From positions 9,142,447 through 9,206,446 of the forward strand of contig CP136061.1 of assembly GCA_032622095.1 (NCBI GenBank): a stretch of 64,000 bases of DNA, written 5' to 3'. Below, in pieces: positions 56,967-64,000 of this stretch. Source of the stretch: Siphonodentalium dalli. Lineage: Eukaryota > Mollusca > Scaphopoda > Gadilida > Siphonodentaliidae. The notes beneath the pieces were generated by a model that searched no databases, had not been told where the DNA came from, and was given only the letters and a program-made list of their open reading frames with translations. The number at the start of each line of letters is the position of its first letter. The stretch's first letter is position 1. The position numbers were made by a program, and so were the translations under genes.

Positions 56967-57241
56967 TGGCGCTTTACACCCACAAACAGTATTTCACTCA
57001 AAATTTTATCATGGTCTGATTCACCTAATGGACATTTAGATTTCTTCAAAAAATATTACCATGATTAATTCGTAGCCAGCAACAAGGACTTTTAATCAGT
57101 TGACACCTTTGAGTGATTTTGGCGAATAAAATTATTTCGTCGGACCGCATACTCTAGTCTATTAGTTTCTTCACTCCTTGGGGTATATTAACCTTCTTCA
57201 AATGAAGAACCTTCATTTAGTAGGCAAGGGAGTGGCATAAA
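56967..57241 (+). repeat. Ngaro split direct repeat B2 (right terminus)
   Basis: The second copy of B ends GAGTGGCATAAA at 57241 and is followed at once by TATGGTCTATCTC of the satellite. It appears identical to B1 over 275 bp. Confidence 0.95.
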
Positions 57242-60200
57242 TATGGTCTATCTCTTTGTAAACAAGTGTTATATAGTTACCGTGGTATAAAGATGGTCTA
57301 TCTCTTTGTAAACAAGTGTTATATAGTTACCGGGGTTTAAAGATGGTCTATCTCTTTGTAAACAAGTGTTATATAGTTACCGGGGTGTAAAGATGGTCTG
57401 TCTCTTTGTAAACATGTGTTATATAGTTACCGGGGTATAAAGATGGTCTATCTCTTTGTAAACAAGTGTTATATAGTTACCGGGGTATAAAGATGGTCTG
57501 TCTCTTTGTAAACATGTGTTATATAGTTACCGGGGTATAAAGACGGTATATCTCTTTGTAAACAAGTGTTATATAGTTACCGGGGTATTAAGTTGGTCTA
57601 TCTCTTTGTAAACAAGTGTTATATAATTACCGGGGTATAAAGATGGTCTATCTCTTGGTAAACAAGTGTTACATAGTTACTGGAGTATATATATGGTCTA
57701 TCTCTTTGTAAACAAGTGTTATATAGTTACCGTGGTATAAAGATGGTCTATCTCTTTGTAAACAAGTGTTATATAGTTACCGGGGTTTAAAGATGGTCTA
57801 TCTCTTTGTAAACAAGTGTTATATAGTTACCGGGGTATGAAGATGGTCTATCTCTTTATAAACAAGTGTTATATAGTTACCGGGGTATAAAGATGGTCTA
57901 TCTCTTTGTAAGCAAGTGTTATATAGTTACATGGGTATAAAGAAGGTCTATCTCTTTGTAAACAAATGTTATATAGTTACCGGGAATGAAGATGGTCTAT
58001 CTCTTTGTAAACAAGTGTTAAATAGTTACCGCGGTATAAAGATGGTCTATCTCTTTGTAGACAAGTGTTATATAGTTACCGGGGTATAAAGATGGTCTAT
58101 CTCTTTGTAAACAAGTGTTATATAGTTACCGGGGTAAAAAGATGGTCTATCTCTGTGTAAACAAGTGTTATATAGTTACCGCGGTATAAAGATGGTCTAT
58201 CTCTTTATAAACCAGTGTTATATAGTTAACGGGGTATAAAGATGGTCTATCTCTTTGTAAACAAGTGTTACATAGTTACTGGAGTATATATATGGTCTAT
58301 CTCTTTGTAAACAAGTGTTATATAGTTACCGGGGTATAAAGATGGTCTATCTCTTTGTAAGTAAGTGTTATATAGTTACCGGGGTATGAAGATGGTATAT
58401 CTCTTTGTAAACAAGTGTTATATAGTTACATGGGTATAAAGAAGGTCTATCTCTTTGTAAACAAATGTTATATATTTACCGGGTATGAAGATGGTCTATC
58501 TCTTTGTAAACAAGTGTTAAATAGTTACCGGGGTATAAAGATGGTCTATCTCTTTGTAAACAAGTGTTATATAGTTACCGGGGTATAAAGATGGTCTATC
58601 TCTTTGTAAACAAGTGTTATATAGTTACCGGGTATAAAGATGGTCTATCTCTGTGTAAACAAGTGTTATATAGTTACCGCGGTATACAGATGTCTATCTC
58701 TTTATAAACCAGTGTTATATAGTTAACGGGGTATAAAGATGGTCTATCTCTTTGTAAACAAGTGTTACATAGTTACTGAAGTATATATATGGTGTATCTC
58801 TTTGTAAACAAGTGTTATATAGTTACCGTGGTATAAAGATGGTCTATCTCTTTGTAAACAAGTGTTATATAGTTACCGGGGTTTAAAGATGGTCTATCTC
58901 TTTGTAAACAAGTGTTATATAGTTACCGGGGTATTAAGATGGTCTATCTCTTTGTAAACAAGTCTTATATAAATACCGGGGTAAAAAGATGGTCTATCTC
59001 TTTGTAAACAATTGTTATATAGTTACTGTGGTATGGAGATGGTCTATATCTTTGTAAATAAGTGTTATATAGTTACCGGTGTATAAAGATGGTCTGTCTC
59101 TTTGTAAACAAGTGTTATATAGTTACCGGGGTATAAAGATTGTCTATCTCTTTATAAACAAGTGTTATATAATTACCGGGGTATAAAGATGGTCTATCTC
59201 TTTGTAAACAAGTGTTACATAGTTACTGGAGTATATATATGGTCTATCTCTTTGTAAACAAGTGTTATATAGTTACCGTGGTATAAAGATGGTCTATCTC
59301 TTTGTAAACAAGTGTTATATAGTTACCGGGGTTTAAAGATGGTCTATCTCTTTGTAAACAAGTGTTATATAGTTACCGGGGTATGAAGATGGTCTATCTC
59401 TTTATAAACAAGTGTTATATAGTTACCGGAGTATAAAGATGGTCTATCTCTTTGTAAGCAAGTGTTATATAGTTACATGGGTATAAAGAAGGTCTATCTC
59501 TTTGTAAACAAATGTCATATAGTTACCGGGTATGAAGATGGTCTATCTCTTTGTAAATAAGTGTTAAATAGTTACTGCGGTATAAAGATGGTCTATCTCT
59601 TTGTAAACAAGTGTTATATAGTTACGGGGTATAAAGATGGTCTATCTCTTTGTAAACAAGTGTTATATAGTTACCGGGGTATAAAGATGGTCTTTCTCTG
59701 TGTAAACAAGTGTTATATAGTTACCGCGGTATAAAGATGGTCTATCTCTTTATAAACCAGTGTTATATAGTTAACGGGGTATAAAGATGGTCTATCTCTT
59801 TGTAAACAAGTGTTACATAGTTACTGGAGTATATATATGGTCTATCTCTTTGTAAACAAGTGTTATATAGTTACCGTGGTATAAAGATGGTCTATCTCTT
59901 TGTAAACAAGTGTTATATAGTTACCGGGGTATAAAGATGGTCTATCTCTTTGTAAGCAAGTGTTATATAGTTACCGGGGTATGAAGATGGTATATCTCTT
60001 TGTAAACAAGTGTTATATAGTTACTTGGGTATAAAGAAGGTCTATCTCTTTGTAAACAAATGTTATATAGTTACCGGGTATGAAGATGGTCTATCTCTTT
60101 GTAAACAAGTGTTAAATAGTTACCGGGGTATAAAGATGGTCTATCTCTTTGTAAACAAGTGTTATATAGTTACCGGGGTATAAAGATGGTCTATCTCTTT

Positions 60201-63200
60201 GTAAACAAGTGTTATATAGTTACCGGGGTATAAAGATGGTCTATCTCTGTGTAAACAAGTGTTATATAGTTACCGCGGTATACAGATGGTCTATCTCTTT
60301 ATAAACCAGTGTTATATAGCTAACGGGGTATAAAGATGGTCTATCTCTTTGTAAACAAGTGTTACATAGTTACTGGAGTATATATATGGTGTATCTCTTT
60401 GTAAACAAGTGTTATATAGTTACCGTGGTATAAAGATGGTCTATCTCTTTGTAAACAAGTGTTATATAGTTACCGGGGTTTAAAGATGGTCTATCTCTTT
60501 GTAAACAAGTGTTATATAGTTACCGGGGAATTAAGATGGTCTATCTCTTTGTAAACAAGTGCTATATAGTTACCGGGGTATAAAGATGGTCTATCTCTTT
60601 GTAAACAATTGTTATATAGTTACTGTGGTATGGAGATGGTCTATATCTTTGTAAATAAGTGTTATATAGTTACCGGTGTATAAAGATGGTCTGTCTCTTT
60701 GTAAACAAGTGTTATATAGTTACCGGGGTATAAAGATTGTCTATCTCTTTATAAACAAGTGTTATATAATTACCGGGGTATAAAGATGGTCTATCTCTTT
60801 GTAATCAAGTGTTACATAGTTACTGGAGTATATATATGGTCTATCTCTTTGTAAACAAGTGTTATGTAGTTACCGTTGTATAAAGATGGTCTATCTCTTT
60901 GTAAACAAGTGTTATATAGTTACCGGGGTTTAAAGATGGTCTATCTCTTTGTAAACAAGTGTTATATAGTTACCGGGGTATGAAGATGGTCTATCTCTTT
61001 ATAAACAAGTGTTATATAGTTACCGGGGTATAAAGATGGTCTATCTCTTTGTAAGCAAGTGTTATATAGTTACCGGGGTATGAAGATGGTATATCTCTTT
61101 GTAAACAAGTGTTATATAGTTACATGGGTATAAAGAAGGTCTATCTCTTTGTAAACAAATGTTATATAGTTACCGGGTATGAAGATGGTCTATCTCTTTG
61201 TAAACAAGTGTTAAATAGTTACCGGGGTATAAAGATGGTCTATCTCTTTGTAAGCAAGTGTTATATAGTTACCGGGGTATGAAGATGGTATATCTCTTTG
61301 TAAACAAGTGTTATATAGTTACATGGGTATAAAGAAGGTCTATCTCTTTGTAAACAAATGTTATATAGTTACCGGGTATGAAGATGGTCTATCTCTTTGT
61401 AAACAAGTGTTATATAGTTACCGGGGTATAAAGATGGTCTATCTCTTTGTAAACAATTGTAATTTAGTTACCGGGGTATAAAGATGGTCTATCTCTTTGT
61501 AAACAAGTGTTATATAGTTACCGGGGTATAAAGATGGTCTATCTCTTTGTAAACAAGTGTTATATAGTTACGGGGTATAAAGATGGTCTATCTCTTTGTA
61601 AACAAGTGTTATATAGTTACCGGGGTATAAAGATGGTCTTTCTCTGTGTAAACAAGTGTTATATAGTTACCGCGGTATAAAGATGGTCTATCTCTTTATA
61701 AACCAGTGTTATATAGTTACCGCGGTATAAAGATGGTCTATCTCTTTGAAAACAAGTGTTACATAGTTACTGGAGTATATATATGGTCTATCTCTTTGTA
61801 AACAAGTGTTATATAGTTACCGTGGTATAAAGATGGTCTATCTCTTTGTAAACAAGTGTTATATAGTTACCGGGGTTTAAAGATGGTCTATCTCTTTGTA
61901 AACAAGTGTTATATAGTTACCGGGGTATAAAGATGGTCTGTCTCTTTGTAAACATGTGTTATATAGTTACCGGAGTATAAATATGGTCTATCTCTTTGTA
62001 AACAAGTGTTATATAGTTACCGGGGTATAAAGATGGTCTGTCTCTTTGTAAACATGTGTTATATATATACCGGGGTATAAAGACGGTATATCACTTTGTA
62101 AACAAGTGTTATATAGTTACCGGGGTATTAAGATGGTCTATCTCTTTGTAAACAAGTCTTATATAGTTACCGGGGTATAAAGATGGTCTATCTCTTTGTA
62201 AACAATTGTTATATAGTTACTGTGGTATGGAGATGGTCTATATCTTTGTAAACAAGTGTTATATAGTTACCGGGGTATAAAGATGGTCTGTCTCTTTGTA
62301 AACATGTGTTATATATATACCGGGGTATAAAGACGGTATATCACTTTGTAAACAAGTGTTATATAGTTACCGGGGTTTAAAGATGGTCTGTCTCTTTGTA
62401 AACAAGTGTTATATAGTTACCGGGGTATAAAGATTGTCTATCTCTTTATAAACAAGTGTTATATAATTACCGGGGTATAAAGATGGTCTATCTCTTTGTA
62501 AACAAGTGTTACATAGTTACTGGGGTATGAAGATTGTATATCTCTTTGTAAACAAGTGTTATATAGATACAGGGGTATAAAGATGGTCTATCTCTTTGTA
62601 ATCAAATGTTATATAGTTACCGGGGTATGAAGATGGTCTGTCTCTTTGTAAACAAGTGTTATATAGTTACCGGGGTATGAAGATGGTATATCTCTTTGTA
62701 AGCAAGTGTTATATAGTTACCGGGGTATGAAGATTGTATATCTCTTTGTAAACAAGCGTTATATAGATACAGGGGTATAAAGATGGTCTATCTCTTTGTA
62801 AACAAGTGTTATATAGTTACCGTGGTATAAAGATGGTCTATCTCTTTGTAAACAAGTGTTATATAGTTACCGGGGTGTAAAGATGGTCTATCTCTTTGTA
62901 AACATGTGTTATATAGTTACCAGGGTATAAAGATGCTCTATCTCTTTGTAAACAAGTGTTATATAGTTACCGGGGTATGAAGATGGTATATCTCTTTGTA
63001 AGCAAGTGTTATATAGTTACCGGGGTATGAAGATTGTATATCTCTTTGTAAACAAGTGTTATATAGATACAGGGGTATAAAGATGGTCTATCTCTTTGTA
63101 ATCAAATGTTATATAGTTACCGGGGTATGAAGATGGTCTGTCTCTTTGTAAACAAGTGTTATATAGTTACCGGGGTATGAAGATGGTATATCTCTTTGTA

Positions 63201-64000
63201 AGCAAGTGTTATATAGTTACCGGGGTATGAAGATTGTATATCTCTTTGTAAACAAGCGTTATATAGATACAGGGGTATAAAGATGGTCTATCTCTTTGTA
63301 ATCAAATGTTATATAGTTACCGGGGTATGAAGATGGTCTATCTCTTTGTAAACAAATGTTATATAGTTACCGGGTATGAAGATGGTCTATCTCTTTGTAA
63401 ACAAGTGTTAAATAGTTACCGGGGTATAAAGATGGTCTATCTCTTTGTAAACAAGTGTTATATAGTTACCGGGGTATAAAGATGGTCTATCTCTTTGTAA
63501 ACAAGTGTTATATAGTTACCGGGGTATAAAGATGGTCTATCTCTGTGTAAACAAGTGTTATATAGTTACCGCGGTATACAGATGGTCTATCTCTTTATAA
63601 ACCAGTGTTATATAGTTAACGGGGTATAAAGATGGTCTATCTCTTTGTATACAAGTGTTACATAGTTACTGGAGTATATATATGGTGTATCTCTTTGTAA
63701 ACAAGTGTTATATAGTGACCGTGGTATAAAGATGGTCTATCTCTTTGTAAACAAGTGTTATATAGTTACCGGGGTTTAAAGATGGTTTATCTCTTTGTAA
63801 ACAAGTGTTATATAGTTACCGGGGTATGAAGATGGTCTATCTCTTTGTAAACAAGTGTTATATAGTTACCGGGGTATAAAGATGGTCTATCTCTTTGTAA
63901 ACAATTGTTATATAGTTACTGTGGTATGGAGATGGTCTATATCTTTGTAAATAAGTGTTATATAGTTACCGGTGTATAAAGATGGTCTGTCTCTTTGTAA
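57242..64000. repeat. 50-bp satellite, right block (about 135 units, runs off the window)
   Basis: Same unit and variant set as the left block. Private variants show that 59.5-61.7 kb copies 46.9-49.1 kb: AAATGTCATA at 46941/59510 and TTGTAATCAA at 48231/60799, an offset of about 12,569. After removing the 8,127-bp insertion, this is a higher-order period of about 4.4 kb. Towards the end, a shorter sub-array (TATAGATACAGGGG units) repeats several times near 62520-63290. Confidence 0.97.

Larger units (their letters stand above)
49115..57241 (+). mobile_element. Ngaro-type tyrosine-recombinase retrotransposon, full length
   Basis: The 8,127-bp element is inserted in the 50-bp satellite. It has split direct repeats in the order A1 (49115-49440), ORFs, B1 (55833-56107), A2 (56108-56433), B2 (56967-57241). 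This A1-B1A2B2 layout, with a YLDD reverse transcriptase, RNase H and a tyrosine recombinase and no methyltransferase, is the Ngaro group of the DIRS order. There is no LTR, no DDE integrase and no target duplication. An SGNH hydrolase ORF comes first. Left flank GGAGTATATA and right flank TATGGTCTATC join exactly into a known satellite unit. The A repeats differ at one site and the B repeats look identical, so insertion is recent, although the pol region is broken. Confidence 0.93.

Noticed and set aside
40172..64000. Regular 50-bp units considered as a CRISPR-like array
   Set aside because: There is no constant-repeat/variable-spacer structure: the whole unit is repeated with point variants. 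The context is eukaryotic, with no cas genes.
1..64000. tRNA, rRNA and other structured RNA genes
   Set aside because: No tRNA A/B boxes in proper spacing with an acceptor stem, and no rRNA-like stretch, were recognised by eye. A covariance-model search would be needed to exclude them.

Overview
The window is metazoan nuclear DNA, most likely from a lophotrochozoan and probably a bivalve or other mollusc. That placement is inference. It rests on AT-rich gene-poor sequence, small exons with GT-AG introns, many minisatellites and palindromic MITEs, non-LTR retrotransposon debris, a tyrosine-recombinase retrotransposon, and a split gene whose product resembles molluscan secreted adhesive or matrix proteins. 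There are no bacterial-style operons, and most short open frames are chance or satellite frames.

Region 1 (about 1.2-22.0 kb) holds one host gene on the minus strand. I reconstructed six exons: 21930-22026, 20881-20925, 10071-10187, 6795-6920, 3388-3549 and 1655-2410. All five internal junctions are phase 2. Read through the splices they give about 434 residues: four Kazal-type domains, each split at the same place by an intron, followed by a basic Tyr/Pro/Lys/Arg tail with YPTA motifs and five tandem decapeptides reminiscent of mussel foot protein 1. The first exon, with start codon and signal peptide, was not found. Several exon edges are fused to minisatellites whose units contain copies of the gene's own 3' splice sites. 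The introns carry TTAA-flanked MITEs, a TA-flanked 2.2-kb inverted-repeat element, a hAT-like MITE with an 8-bp target duplication, and a broken non-LTR retrotransposon that was itself hit by two MITEs.

Region 2 (22-38 kb) has no gene I can call with confidence. It contains palindromic elements, poly-A-ended inverted repeats, dispersed duplications, a 5'-truncated non-LTR retrotransposon at 31.1-32.5 kb, and strings of tiny palindromes at 34.7-36.8 kb.

Region 3 (38-64 kb) is satellite: a 32-bp array, a 19-bp array and a 50-bp array of about 16 kb that runs off the window end. The 50-bp array contains a near-identical 3,045-bp tandem duplication. It is interrupted at 49115-57241 by a complete Ngaro-type tyrosine-recombinase retrotransposon with split direct repeats in A1-ORFs-B1-A2-B2 order. 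Its ORFs are an SGNH hydrolase, a gag-like protein, reverse transcriptase/RNase H and tyrosine recombinase, the last three in frames now broken by two frameshifts and one stop. Both junctions with the satellite fit a reciprocal crossover in an 8-bp core, with no target duplication. The core of the element's own B1/A2 junction is identical to the commonest form of the satellite unit.
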